Shown here: in pieces, positions 1-9,999 of the stretch
Numbering within the stretch: the first letter of the stretch is position 1
How the letters are laid out: the number at the start of each line of letters is the position of its first letter
Source: Clarkia xantiana subsp. parviflora
Lineage: Eukaryota > Streptophyta > Magnoliopsida > Myrtales > Onagraceae
NCBI GenBank assembly: GCA_036873135.1
Contig: JAPTYO010000011.1
Coordinates: 8,485,071-8,549,070, forward strand
Reading direction: 5' to 3'
Length of the DNA: 64,000 nt
Program-made: the position numbers and the translations under genes
Notes under the pieces: generated by a model
Databases searched by the model: none
Seen by the model: the letters and a program-made list of their open reading frames with translations, nothing else
Told to the model about the DNA's origin: nothing

Positions 1-60
1 TCAGCTATAGTCTAACACCTTCCCTTAAATTGATGTTTAAGAACAACCATTAATATGATC
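1..60. repeat. Copy A of the CCD 3'-flank repeat (fragment)
   Basis: The first 60 bases nearly match 12001-12055 and, less closely, 10150-10205. All contain the stretch 'cttaaattgatgtt' followed by 'gaacaaccattaa'. It is the edge of a segment found downstream of the carotenoid dioxygenase gene copies, cut here by a hAT-like end at 60. Confidence 0.6.
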
Positions 61-250
61 AGTGGCGGATTTAAGGCCTCGATAATGGAGATACACTATA
101 CAGGAAAAAAAAATTGCGAAGATTTAACAATTTAAAAAAAATTATGTAAAATATATGTAAAAAAAATTGCGAAGATTTAACTATTCATAGGCCCACTCGA
201 CCCCTTCCCCTTCCCGGTGTTGGTGCTCTCATCCTAAGAAAATATACAGA
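60..250 (+). mobile_element. Possible hAT terminus (CAGTGGCGGA end)
   Basis: The bases CAGTGGCGGAT at 60-70 match the terminus common to many plant Ac-like hAT elements, and they sit exactly where the preceding repeat stops. A 19-base motif around 'aaaaaaattgcgaagattta' occurs twice (about 107-126 and 161-180). I found no matching second terminus or target duplication, so extent and identity are uncertain. Confidence 0.3.
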
Positions 251-1285
251 ACAAACATCAGCATATAATGACTCAACAAGGTATGTGGTAGAATTAAAAT
301 CGTTGCATAATGCTTGAATCTATAACCTTGCAAACCTATCTTCGCATGAGCTAGTGTTTTAAAAAAAGATTTGATTCTATTTTTTAAAAAAATAGTTTAA
401 CTAAGCAGTTTAGTGCGACTATTCGAGTTTAAACAAAGGACGAGAAAACCTTTTTTTTTTTTAAAAAAACTTCATTTTGAGCATCTATCCTGCGTTCGAG
501 CCAGATGGTGCACTCAGCGAATTCAGTAAACTCAAAGCTATTGCAAAACACCTTAGATCATAAATTTTGATTCTTTCTGAAATGTATTCAAAATTATGAA
601 ATGAATGACATTAGAAGTTTTCCGAAAAATCATGCATGATTTCTTTTATTCTTTATACTAACTTCCGTGTTTGGGTCTTTGCAGGTACCCTTGGTTAGGT
701 ATCCTGTATATATAAGTTCTGCCCAAAAAAAGAACGTGCAGTCATCCAGTTGCACGAAGAACAAATTGCGTACTCGGGATATCCAACACTCAGGTACGAT
801 GAATTGTACTTGATTTTTCCTTGAGATTTGAGTGTCCCTACTCTTTTTGTAGATAAGACGACCATTTCGACCGAGGTCGCAACCACGTGAAATGTGACTG
901 CCCAAAAGAACTTACATGTCAAAATTCCACCTACCATATGTGGAATTCACACGCGTCCCCGAACCAAGTTGTACATCTGTTTTACGGTGAGGTCTAAACC
1001 GGTCGGTGGTAACAAAGGGGCGTCTCCTATTGAGATCGTTCATGTCCGAAGATGGAAAAATATCAAGAGATCATCGAGAGTCCCGTTAAGATTCAATGTG
1101 CCGATCAATGAGCATTTGAAATGTCAAGCAAAGAAAACATTAATGTTGGTACATTCCGTCAGAGATTCAGGGGCATGTACTTTCCGCCGGTTATCCATAT
1201 ATACAAGTTGTGTTTTCTAGATGAAGCAGGAAAATCTGGACATGCAGCAGGTCTAGTCGCATAACGAGCACATTTCCCACTAATC
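250..1285. other. No recognisable gene
   Basis: Short open frames exist (for example 894-1220 plus) but I see no family motif, splice structure or homology to anything else in the window. It may be decayed transposon sequence. Confidence 0.4.
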
Positions 1286-1289
1286 CAAC

Positions 1290-1690
1290 ACCCTTAAAAT
1301 GGCTACACAAAAAAGGTGATCCCGCGAACCCGGTAAGGGCGGGAAAATAAAAGAAAGGGTCACAGTCGTCCCTCTAAACGGTTACAGTCAAAAGAGCGAT
1401 CCTGAAACATCGATGGCGGATATTAAGTGAAAGGGCCACAACCACCCTCAAAATGATTACATACAAAGAGTGTTTCCCGAATCAGAGACGAGGAATGAAG
1501 GGCCACAGCCACCCTCCAAATGGCTACAATCAAAAGAGCTCCTGCAACATCGAAGACAGTGAGAAAAGGGTCACAATCACCCTCCAAATGGCTACAAATA
1601 CTCCCGCATCGAGGCGGAAAATAAAGTACGGGTCACAGCCACCGTTTAATCGGCTACCAAATAAAGAGTGCTTCCGCTAGGTTGAAAACC
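1290..1690. repeat. Degenerate 60-75 bp tandem repeat
   Basis: The phrase 'gggtcacagccaccctcc' and close variants recurs at about 1357, 1431, 1498, 1566 and 1626, each followed by 'atggctaca' or similar. Spacing is 60-75 bp and copies diverge. It lies just before the Gypsy LTR. Such arrays are known from 3' untranslated regions of plant Gypsy elements, so this may be the tail of an older element. Confidence 0.6.
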
Positions 1691-1699
1691 CGAAAGAGC

Positions 1700-2484
1700 G
1701 GCCTAGGCAAAATCAGGAAAATGAGGGGTGATGGATATACGCATGATTCGGGTTCGGTTTTAATTATTTGGACCTCATACACGCACGTAATACCCACTAC
1801 GAAACCCAATTTCGAGCTAACCGGGGGAAACCGGGCAAGTCGCGAACTTGCCCGGCATCCCCGGGGGCTTACCCGGAATACCGGGTAAGCTTAGCACCCC
1901 GGGGGTGTCGCACACACCCCCCATTTTGTCTCGAATGTATAGGAGACCCGATTTTTACCTAACTCCTATGTGTCCGAGACCTATGTTTCAAAGGCGCGCG
2001 CGTCCCGCTCGTGACAGCCGTCTGAGACGCGCGTCAGAGTTCTTTTCCCAAAGCTCTCCCCTGCATCCCGGTTCACATTTCCACATTGAACCGGGTCAAA
2101 ACCGGCTTACGGTCCAAGGTTGCCTATAAATAGCCACCTTGGGGGTAAACATTTTCAAGTCACAAGTCACTTTGGGCGAGAATTAGGAAAAGCTCTGACC
2201 TCTCTCTAAACTTTCTCTCTCTAGAACTGTCTAATGTTGATCGTCGGAGTGAGCGCACCAAGCACCCCCCCCCCTCTCCACGGGAGTTGCTCGGTAATGC
2301 TCATCTCGCAGGTACAGACGGACAATCAGCAAGAGAGCCCGAAGGACTTAGTGCGATTGTGAAGACGAAGGCAAAGGCCCGTGCACGACCCTAGGAGACG
2401 GACTTGGCCCAGACAAGCTCACACCTAACCCGAAGACATCGACAAGTTACTCAGCGGACAGCCCGCGTTAACTTGGTCGAAACA
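1700..2484 (+). mobile_element. 5' LTR of Gypsy element 1 (left edge uncertain)
   Basis: The right edge is set at 2484, where ...AAACA is followed by CTTGGCGCCGTCC, the same junction as in the minus-strand Gypsy at 22407. The two LTRs also share a 'ggttgcctataaatag' promoter block, then 'agctctgacctctctcta', then a C-run. The left edge is not defined by a terminal TG I can prove. No second LTR for this element was found in the window, so it is incomplete or rearranged. Confidence 0.65.
2124..2133 (+). promoter_or_regulatory. LTR TATA box
   Basis: CTATAAATAG, preserved in the related minus-strand LTR at 22794-22803. It probably drives the Gypsy transcript starting shortly downstream. Confidence 0.6.
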
Positions 2485-2504
2485 CTTGGCGCCGTCCGTG
2501 GATC
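2485..2504 (+). other. Primer-binding site of Gypsy element 1
   Basis: CTTGGCGCCGTCC begins directly after the LTR. The same block follows the LTR of the minus-strand element (22387-22406). Its place and conservation mark it as the tRNA primer site. I do not assign the tRNA. Confidence 0.6.
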
Positions 2505-2522
2505 ACCCACAAGACCAAAAGC

Positions 2523-4520
2523 ATGGCAAGCAACGAGCAGCCACCGCCGACTAAGACGAAGAAAAGAGGACCAGGACGTCCAAGGAAAACTCCGGCCCCG
2601 GAGTCAAGCATGAGACCTCCTCCGCAGAGAGACCCCCCGCAGAGCCAAGGCGAGGCCTCAGTCGCCTCGTCTATGCCAACAAGAAGCGTACACTCTCGGA
2701 GTAACGCGCAAGGGGGCACACAGCAAACCGACGCTCCTCCAGGCTTCGCCCATCAAACCTTCAACACGCAGGAGCAACCATACGGAATGCCAAATGCTGG
2801 GGCATACAATCAGGCACCAGGGGCACAGGCTGCGCCCGCAGTCACCCCAGAAATGATGGCAGCACTCGAACAGCTGCTTCATCTGAGAGAGGCCCTGCGC
2901 AACCAAGGATACGGGGCGCCACCGCCCCCTCCCGCGCAACAAGAAAATATGCCCCCGCCACCAAGGCAGGCGCCTCCAATGAATGCACCTCAGCAGAGAG
3001 GCCCTACAATCTCAAAAACCCCGACCTTTCACGGGAATGCACAGCAAAGCAGGCAGTTCCCCCAACAAGGGACAAGACAGGAGCTCTCGCACTCCCAAAC
3101 ACCCTACCAAGCAGGGCCATTCAATGAAGGAGCCTGGAGGCAGCCGTCTCAGACATTCCAGGGATATCAAGGTGGATATTCTCAGTACAACCCGACGCAG
3201 GCGCAATTTCCCCAACAAGGCGCAAGCATGGGGCAAGAAGCATTCCCCCCAAATCAGGGTAACCCAGTCACCGGGTTGACGGAGGAGATGCTTGAAAAGC
3301 TGATTGAAAAGAAGATAAAGCAAAGGAAAATGAGAGGGATGAACACATTGGTGGACACCACATCCCACCCTTTCACTGACGAGCTGGTGTATAGTCGCGT
3401 CCCAGACGCACTGTATAATCTAAGGCCGGAAAAGTACCGAGGCAAGGGAGACCCGATAGAGCATGTGCAGCAGCATGAAGCAATGCTTTTGGGGAGGACA
3501 GACAACCCTCACCACATAGCCATGACATTCCCCCAAACATTAGGCGGACAAGCTGCACACTGGCTCTTCTCCCTGCCAAAGAAGAGCATAGACTCGTGGC
3601 AGTCCCTCAAAGAAAAGTTCATCCACCGTTACATGGGAGAACGTTCAATCGTCAAAGGATCAAATGCCTTGGATGACGTCAAGCAGGAGTGGAATGAGTC
3701 CCTCGCAAGCTACTACATCCGGTTTAATCAAAACATCTCGGAAATTCAAACGAACATCGCAGAGATAGAAATCATCCATGCCTTTGTCAGAAACCTGGGT
3801 AGGCACGGGTACGACTTGGGCCAAAAGCTTTCTACAAGGCCGGTGGAAACAATGGAAGAACTCGTGGCAAGAGTAAAAGAGTACATTGATGCTGAGCACT
3901 ACAAGATGACAGCCCGGGACAAGTGGGTTAAGCCCGGCAACAAGAAAGATGAGAGTAAGCCAGGCCCCCTGAAGCAGAACCAAACCCCCCAACAAAAACA
4001 GTGGACTCCGCCCCAGAAGAGAACATTCAACATTGAAGAAGACAAGAATCCAGACGTCAACACCATTGAGCTAATCCCTTTGAACGCTCCCCTGAGTGTC
4101 ATACTGAAAGAAATGAAAGAGCAAAACCTCTGGAAAGAGCCATTCGGTTTCAGAAAGGGCCAGCTAGGGAAAGAGCAAGACAAGTGGTGTGAAAGCCACG
4201 AAGTCAACGGCCATGAAACTGACGACTGTAGAAGCCTCAAGTTCCAAATCAATCGAATCATACAAGAAGGCGGACTTAAGCACTACGTCGACCAGGGGGG
4301 AAAGATTGAGAAGGTGAAAAGAAAATTCACGCCAAAGGAGAAAGGAAAAGAGAAGACCAATGACAACCCCCTCCTAAAAAGAGGGGAGTTATTAATGTCA
4401 TTCATGGTGGTCCAGCTGCAGGAGGACAAGTCTCCAACACAAGAGATGTATACGCTGCGCAGGCAAGCACACTCCCCAAGTATGGGAAAAGAAAGAAACC
4501 GGAAGAGGAGGACCCTGTGA
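2523..4520 (+). CDS. gag: Gypsy (Tat-like) gag polyprotein
   Basis: Structural capsid/nucleocapsid protein of a Ty3/Gypsy retrotransposon, which would form cytoplasmic virus-like particles. The 665-residue frame starts with a basic, Pro/Gln-rich region (residues about 1-260). The retrotransposon gag core follows (about 285-480), containing 'DALYNLRPEKYRGKGDP' and 'WQSLKEKFIHRYMGE'. Near residue 555 is a zinc-knuckle-like C-x2-H-x4-H-x4-C motif ('CESHEVNGHETDDC'), then a Lys-rich tail. The ATG is about 40 bases after the primer site, as expected. The frame is uninterrupted, so this part is young or was recently selected. The protease frame overlaps its stop codon. Assignment to the Tat group is inferred from the motif style and element layout. 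Confidence 0.88.
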   Translation: MASNEQPPPTKTKKRGPGRPRKTPAPESSMRPPPQRDPPQSQGEASVASSMPTRSVHSRSNAQGGTQQTDAPPGFAHQTFNTQEQPYGMPNAGAYNQAPGAQAAPAVTPEMMAALEQLLHLREALRNQGYGAPPPPPAQQENMPPPPRQAPPMNAPQQRGPTISKTPTFHGNAQQSRQFPQQGTRQELSHSQTPYQAGPFNEGAWRQPSQTFQGYQGGYSQYNPTQAQFPQQGASMGQEAFPPNQGNPVTGLTEEMLEKLIEKKIKQRKMRGMNTLVDTTSHPFTDELVYSRVPDALYNLRPEKYRGKGDPIEHVQQHEAMLLGRTDNPHHIAMTFPQTLGGQAAHWLFSLPKKSIDSWQSLKEKFIHRYMGERSIVKGSNALDDVKQEWNESLASYYIRFNQNISEIQTNIAEIEIIHAFVRNLGRHGYDLGQKLSTRPVETMEELVARVKEYIDAEHYKMTARDKWVKPGNKKDESKPGPLKQNQTPQQKQWTPPQKRTFNIEEDKNPDVNTIELIPLNAPLSVILKEMKEQNLWKEPFGFRKGQLGKEQDKWCESHEVNGHETDDCRSLKFQINRIIQEGGLKHYVDQGGKIEKVKRKFTPKEKGKEKTNDNPLLKRGELLMSFMVVQLQEDKSPTQEMYTLRRQAHSPSMGKERNRKRRTL

Positions 4521-4969
4521 TAGGATTCTCGAGAAAGGACATGGCACACATCGTCTACCCGCATGATGACGCGTTAGTAATAACAATGGAAATCAACGGG
4601 TTCGATGTCAAAAGAATCCTGGTCGACGGGGGAAGCTCGGCAGACATCCTCCATGTCAATGTCCTCGAACAGCTTGGAATGAAGAGAGAGGACCTGAAAC
4701 CGGGAAATTTCCCGTTAGTAAGCTTTGCAGGAGCTGCTACATATCCACTGGGGATGATCACCCTTCCCACTGTGATAGGAGAAGGATGGAACGCAATGAA
4801 AGTCGACATCACTTTCGTGATCGTCGAGAGCCTTGGCGCTTACAACGGAATTCTCGGAAGAACAACGATAAACCCCTACGAGATGGTGCCTTCAACGGCA
4901 CACCAAAAGCTGAAGTACCGCTTAAGGGGAGGAATTGGTGAAGTCTTGGGCGATCAGACGACAGCATGA
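4517..4969 (+). CDS. pro: Gypsy aspartic protease fragment
   Basis: Short frame overlapping the gag stop by a few bases, in a different reading frame. Around residue 36 it has 'LVDGGSSADIL', the active-site region of plant Gypsy proteases (D-G-G-S-S rather than D-T-G-S). A second protease-like block with 'GAYNGILGRTTINP' follows near residue 115. It would process the Gag-Pol precursor. After it, reverse transcriptase should follow but the frame ends ('DQTTA', stop) and no RT, RNase H or integrase is found, so pol is missing here. Confidence 0.8.
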   Translation: MIGFSRKDMAHIVYPHDDALVITMEINGFDVKRILVDGGSSADILHVNVLEQLGMKREDLKPGNFPLVSFAGAATYPLGMITLPTVIGEGWNAMKVDITFVIVESLGAYNGILGRTTINPYEMVPSTAHQKLKYRLRGGIGEVLGDQTTA

Positions 4970-5056
4970 AAGTGCTATGTCAACGCCCTAAGATGCAAGA
5001 ACCGTCTGGACATAACAGTCATTGAAAGGGGACAATGTTCCAAGACTGAAGTTGAG

Positions 5057-5698
5057 ATGCGATTTGACGAAATGATGAGCAGAGGAGAAAGACTCCCAGC
5101 ACCTCAAACCCCAATGCTCCCAAGCATATGGGACATCAAACAAGGGGAGTCGGAATCCATCCAGAGTTACTTCAAGCGATTCGCCATAAATGCAACTTCA
5201 AGTTTGGCAGAGAAGTCAGCCGTGATCAATGCCTTTTTCCTGAACATGAACTCACCTACATTCCTCCTATTTGGACGAACACAAGGGTGGAGAACAACCA
5301 AATCTATGGCTGACTTAAAAGAGAAGATGGAGACAGCAATCGAGGTCGCAAACGAGCTGGGGTGGTTCAGCCCACCTGCAGAACAAGAGGAGGCGCGCGA
5401 ACACAAGCGTGCAAGACAAGACTTGAACAACAACCAAGACGGCGAATATACACCTCTGAACATAGAGGTGGAGGAGTTGTTCAAAACCATCCTGAATGAT
5501 GTTTTACCTCCTCCAAGCGAGATCCGGATTGCCTTCCTCGGGAAGAATCCAGAAATGTGGTGTCACTACCACAATAGATGGGGTCACAGCACGAATGGGT
5601 GCCCCTCTCTACGCAACAGAATCGAGGAACTGATCAAACATGGAGCTCTGCGCTCCTACATTGCATGCAAGAAGCCAGATTTATCAAACCGTCACTAA
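5057..5698 (+). CDS. Second, divergent Gypsy gag C-terminal half
   Basis: A 213-residue frame where pol would be expected. It reads like the latter half of another gag: 'GESESIQSYFKRF' resembles the gag core, and 'CHYHNRWGHSTNGC' repeats the C-x2-H-x4-H-x4-C pattern of the upstream gag. The rest differs clearly from the first gag, so it is not a simple tandem duplication. It may have come from a related element by template switching during reverse transcription, with loss of pol. Whether it is translated is unknown. The start codon is simply the first ATG. Confidence 0.6.
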   Translation: MRFDEMMSRGERLPAPQTPMLPSIWDIKQGESESIQSYFKRFAINATSSLAEKSAVINAFFLNMNSPTFLLFGRTQGWRTTKSMADLKEKMETAIEVANELGWFSPPAEQEEAREHKRARQDLNNNQDGEYTPLNIEVEELFKTILNDVLPPPSEIRIAFLGKNPEMWCHYHNRWGHSTNGCPSLRNRIEELIKHGALRSYIACKKPDLSNRH

Positions 5699-6059
5699 GG
5701 GAATAATCCTTCCCCTATGACATGCACATACTCTATCTTTACTTTTCAAGTACTAAGTAGAACGTTTAGGATGGAAGATCAGTTGACTCCATCCATGCGC
5801 ATCCCTTGTAAATAAACAAGAAGACTAATGAAGTTCACTCCTTGCGTAGGAAAAATCACTATGTAATGGCAAGCTACCCCGGTCCAAAACCAGGAACAAG
5901 CCACATACATCATCAACAAAGGCCCTAACTCTACACGCAGAAAGGGCAAAAAACAAGAAAAGCCATCAAAAAGATATCAAAGCAAGACTAAGCAAAGCTC
6001 ATGCCTGTATTCAAAACAGAGGGAGCGCGACGCATGCAAGGAGACAAAATAATTTCATC
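5699..6059. other. Non-coding spacer of Gypsy element 1
   Basis: No gene seen. Short, A-rich, lies between the second gag-like ORF and the 131-bp tandem repeats. Confidence 0.5.
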
Positions 6060-6890
6060 AAGGATGTGGACGTACTAATCTATTCACATCCTTGCAAAAA
6101 GTCGGGGGACAAGCGGTTCCTTAGGGATCCTCCCTCGCAAACAAATGCAAGTGTCGGACGTACTAATCTATCCACACTTCGCCACAATACAAGGATGTGG
6201 ACGTACTAATCTATTCACATCCTTGCCAAAAGTCGGGGGACAAGCGGTTCCTTAGGGATCCTCCCTCGCAAACAAATGCAAGTGTCGGACGTACTAATCT
6301 ATCCACACTTCGCCACAATACAAGGATGTGGACGTACTAATCTATTCACATCCTTGCAAAAAGTCGGGGGACAAGCGGTTCCTTAGGAATCCTCCCTCGC
6401 AAACAAATGCAAGTGTCGGACGTACTAATCTATCCACACTTCGCCACAATACAAGGATGTGGACGTACTAATCTATTCACATCCTTGCAAAAAGTCGGGG
6501 GACAAGCGGTTCCTTAGGAATCCTCCCTCGCAAACAAATGCAAGTGTCGGACGTACTAATCTATCCACACTTCGCCACAATACAAGGATGTGGACGTACT
6601 AATCTATTCACATCCTTGCAAAAAGTCGGGGGACAAGCGGTTCCTTAGGAATCCTCCCTCGCAAACAAATGCAAGTGTCGGACGTACTAATCTATCCACA
6701 CTTCGCCACAATACAAGGATGTGAACGTACTAATCTATTCACATCCTTGAAAAAGTCGGGGGACAAGCGGTTCCTTAGGAATCCTCCCTCGCAAACAAAT
6801 GCAAGTGTCGGACGTACTAATCTATCCACACTTAGCCATCATCAAGCGATGCGGACGTACTAATCTATCCACACTTATCCAGCCAGCATA
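6060..6890 (+). repeat. 131-bp tandem repeat, six full copies plus a partial
   Basis: Units starting 'aaggatgtggacgtactaat' lie at 6060, 6191, 6322, 6453, 6584 and 6715, exactly 131 bp apart. A degenerate partial copy begins near 6844. Each unit contains two versions of a 24-base subrepeat ('gacgtactaatctatccaca' and the 'ttcaca' variant), so the unit itself arose by duplication. Divergence between copies is only a few bases, which indicates recent amplification. Position between gag and the antisense ORF fits the tandem arrays known in Tat-type Gypsy elements. Confidence 0.92.
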
Positions 6891-6984
6891 AAAAGTCAAG
6901 CCCGGGACACACCCCGCCAAAATCTCACCCATGCAAGGGGAGCAACCATATATACACAAGAGAGTCATATAAAACAAAGAAAGA

Positions 6985-7949
6985 TCAACCTGACCCAACG
7001 TCAGGAGCACCAGAGCCAAAGGCGTCAGCCATAAAAACATCATGCGCAGGGCTGCTGAAAACAACACGGCGATCGTCACCAACAGGGACGGACACCTGTC
7101 CCGTCAAACCACTCGCTCCGCCCACATCGCCCGCTCGGATCCCCGCAGTAGCCCCGAGGGCGTAGCCAGTATATGGCCCAGTACTCTGGAAAGGAAAATC
7201 GGGGGCAAGAGAGTATATCCTCCTGAAGTAATCCACAGAGAAAGACTCCATGCGATCATCACGTGCCTTCTCGAGAAGTTTGGAGTAGTCAGCTGTAGTA
7301 GGAAACTCAATCATCCCAAGCTGATCACCCAGGGCAACATGAGACTCCTTAGTCTCCTTCAGCGCCACAGCATGTGCCTCCTCGTCAACCTTCTCCTGGC
7401 GCAATAAGTCAAACAGCTCCGCCTCCAGCTGAGACGCGCAATCCTGACTTCCCTTGAGATCAGCGGAAGCCTTGGAAGAAGCATCTGAATGTGCGCGCGC
7501 CTTCTCCCTCAACACAACGACATCCTGAGACAAGCGCTCATGACGACCCTGCAGACCCCTCGTCTCCTCAACAAGCTCAACAACAAAGGAGGAAAGGTTG
7601 GTCATCACGGCATTCACCTGCAACAACAACACAAGCACATCACACACAAATAAGCCAGACAAACATAATAGATCCAACATAAAAAGAAAACAACGTACAG
7701 GAGCAAAGCGCGCGAGCGACTCCTCAACACACTTCAAAGCAGCCTCAGGGTCACGGGGGCACTTCTTGCGGTCAGCCGGAGGAACAGACCGCTGAACCAC
7801 ACGCACACCGACAGCAGGTGTGCTCAAGGAAACATCCTTGGGAAAGCGAATAGCAGACTGAGAGTAGGGAGTCCACTCGTTCCCGGACACATCGCGATCA
7901 AGCCGACACATCAAATCAGACTTGCGAAGAGCTGGAGGAGTAGGAACAA
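6985..7949 (-). CDS. Antisense ORF, 3' segments (coiled-coil)
   Basis: Downstream part of an antisense gene inside Gypsy element 1. Segment 7699-7949 joins 6985-7617 if an 81-base intron with GT (CCT|GTACGT) and AG (TTGCAG|GTG) is removed; phases agree. The inferred junction reads '...SLARFAP|VNAVMTNL...'. The second segment is rich in heptad-like Leu/Val/Ala with Glu/Lys/Arg ('LEAELFDLLRQEKVDEEA') and probably forms a coiled coil, then ends in a Gly/Ala/Ser-rich tail. No catalytic motif is seen. Coiled-coil C-termini are common in plant proteins carrying the putative gypsy-type transposon domain. Exon boundaries are read by eye. Confidence 0.5.
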
Positions 7950-8021
7950 CTACACATCAAAAGCAAACACATTAGGGGAAGGCAAACTATACCAATACAA
8001 CAAGAAGTCAACCACAGTCAC

Positions 8022-8231
8022 CTGCCAAGGAAGGCACCTCCGCTGAACGGCCGCTCCCCGACCGGGGGACAGGCATGGTCGAATCCGCATACATTGGCCC
8101 CTTCCCTTTGTCGCAGGAAGGAGCAAGAGGCATGCCGGCAGACGTCGACCTCTTAGGATCGCTCGGGGAACGGACGTCAACACCATTCTCTCGGACATGT
8201 GCAACTTCCCCCGCCGTCGGGAATACCAAGC
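8022..8231 (-). CDS. Antisense ORF, middle segment
   Basis: Open segment starting 'LVFPTAGEVAHVRENG' and rich in Ser, Pro and Gly (low-complexity linker). It is bounded by TTTGCAG upstream and a GTGACT donor. Splicing to the acceptor TGTAG before 7949 removes 72 bases and keeps the reading frame. A further small segment at about 8317-8415 ('FLTDAPVYRAESQADLL') probably lies between this and the first exon, but I could not make every phase agree there. Confidence 0.4.
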
Positions 8232-8459
8232 CTGCAAAGACAACCACAAAAAGACCATTAGCATGATAGCATGGGGAAAAATCTCAACGAAACCTTTAAA
8301 GGCACAAGTCCCATACCCGGGCCAACAGGAGGAGTGTCGCCGAGGCCGGGAACAGTCTGAGGAGATCCGCCTGCGACTCCGCCCTGTAAACAGGGGCGTC
8401 TGTTAAGAAACCAACCTACAAGGAAACAAGAACAAATGTTACGAAACTTCAAAACATAC

Positions 8460-9323
8460 CAACTCATTCCCCGAAGGACGTACATGAATGCCCGCCGCAA
8501 GCAGCTCGGCGTCAGAAGCACGATAAAGGGGGCTGTACTCCCCCGCCCTATTCGCCGTGTGAATCTTCTTCAAAGCAACCTTGTCTGTATCGGAGAACTC
8601 CTGAAAATGCGGAACGGGGTCGGCATCCACTATGTGAGAAGTCGTCCAAGTCGTGCCCGCATCCTTTATAAAAAAGTACTGACACTTCCATTTGTTCTGG
8701 GAAGTGTCCGATCTTTCGCAGAACCGCGCCTCAGTATTCAACCCCGCCCTACGCAAGCCAAGGGAGGAGAATCCCTTCTCGGTCATGTGAGGCCAACGCA
8801 AGGTGAAAGTACACATCCCAGACTCATCTGCCTTGCCCAGGCGATAGAAGGCTCGAAAAAGCACTATCGAGTAATCCCAAGAGTTTAGATGACACTGCAC
8901 CCGGAAACATGTCCAAGCTCTAAACCCCGGTGGAGTGATAGAGACGGGAGAAATCCTGTAATGTCGACAAAGGCGGGCCAGATCCTGACAATAAGGAAAG
9001 CGCAGCCCTTCTCGGAACTGTGGAAGATAAACAGCCTCGTATTCAGCCGGAGGAACGGTGGGCCGACCAAATTCGACCCCCTTCACGACGTCCCAAGGAT
9101 ACGAGACCTCTATGCCGGGACACCAGCCCCGGGTCGAGACATAGAGATCGAACTTGGAACGTGGGAGCTTGTTGGGAAAAAACATCTGGGTCTTCTCCAG
9201 CATTACGTGGTTACCCGACGGTCCCAAAAGCACACCGCTTCGAGACCCGGAATCGGAATCCATGGTGCCCTCATCAACCTCCCCATCAATGTTATCCGAA
9301 ACAGAGTGATGAGACTTACTCAT
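8460..9323 (-). CDS. Antisense ORF, first exon: putative gypsy-type transposon domain
   Basis: A 288-codon exon beginning MSKSHHS and ending at GAGTTG|GTATGT, a good donor. Residues about 95-190 contain 'LPQFREGLRFP' followed by 'CRHYRISPVSITPPGF', the pattern I associate with the plant domain named 'putative gypsy type transposon' (Transposase_28, PF04195). Despite that name the domain has no known catalytic activity, and its role is unknown. It sits opposite to gag. Extra, often antisense, ORFs in this position are described for Tat-lineage elements. The family call is from memory of the motif; a profile search would settle it. Confidence 0.6.
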
Positions 9324-9999
9324 TGCGTGAAGAAGCAGAAACCGTTGCCTACCAGGAACACTCTAAGTATCAAAGACACGCGCTTGCAAGCCCGTCAACC
9401 AAACCCTGCAAAAACCATACACAACTCAATCAAAAACCAGGGCCACGTATCAACACCATTCACCAAGCCCTTTGCGAGGGCATCCAACCCAACGGACCAA
9501 CTGTCCGCAAGCAAACAGCTAGGGACCCTCCCGCTCGGGAGTCAAAAGTCCCTACGCTCACCAAAGGCCTAGGCCACCCACTAACAAAAACTCCATATAT
9601 TCCACAATGTGACACAGGTATTCAATAATAATAAAGGTAACTATTAATTTTTATAGAGATATATTATTGATTATGAAGAATATCATTGTTAGAGAATGAT
9701 AGGATTTTCCGTTAGTTTAAGATTTTAGTTAATATATTATATATTCTTCTTTCAAATATTTATAGATATTATATATATATGAGTTAATGTGGTTTAACAA
9801 GTCAAATAATATAGATTATTTATATATATTATATTATAATATAATAATAATAATAATAATGACAGTATATATATCAATGTTTCTAAACTGGTCCGATGGT
9901 CAAAGCAGAATGAACCGTGAAAATTGACATTGGTTCGACGGTTTAAATGGTAAAAAAAAATATCCTAGACTCGGATTGAAAAATTAGAGATAAATTAGA
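9324..9999. other. No gene; probable antisense-ORF promoter, then AT-rich DNA
   Basis: 9324-9600 is GC-balanced and lies upstream of the antisense ORF start, so it may hold its promoter. From about 9610 the sequence becomes strongly AT-rich with no coding signal. The Gypsy element probably ends near this change, but no polypurine tract or 3' LTR is visible. Confidence 0.4.

Noticed and set aside
2404..3368. Several open frames of 60-120 codons on both strands over gag
   Set aside because: They lie in other frames of the long gag ORF and are explained by its high GC and lack of stops.
6060..6890. CRISPR-like array
   Set aside because: Units are contiguous 131-bp tandem copies without variable spacers, in a plant retrotransposon.
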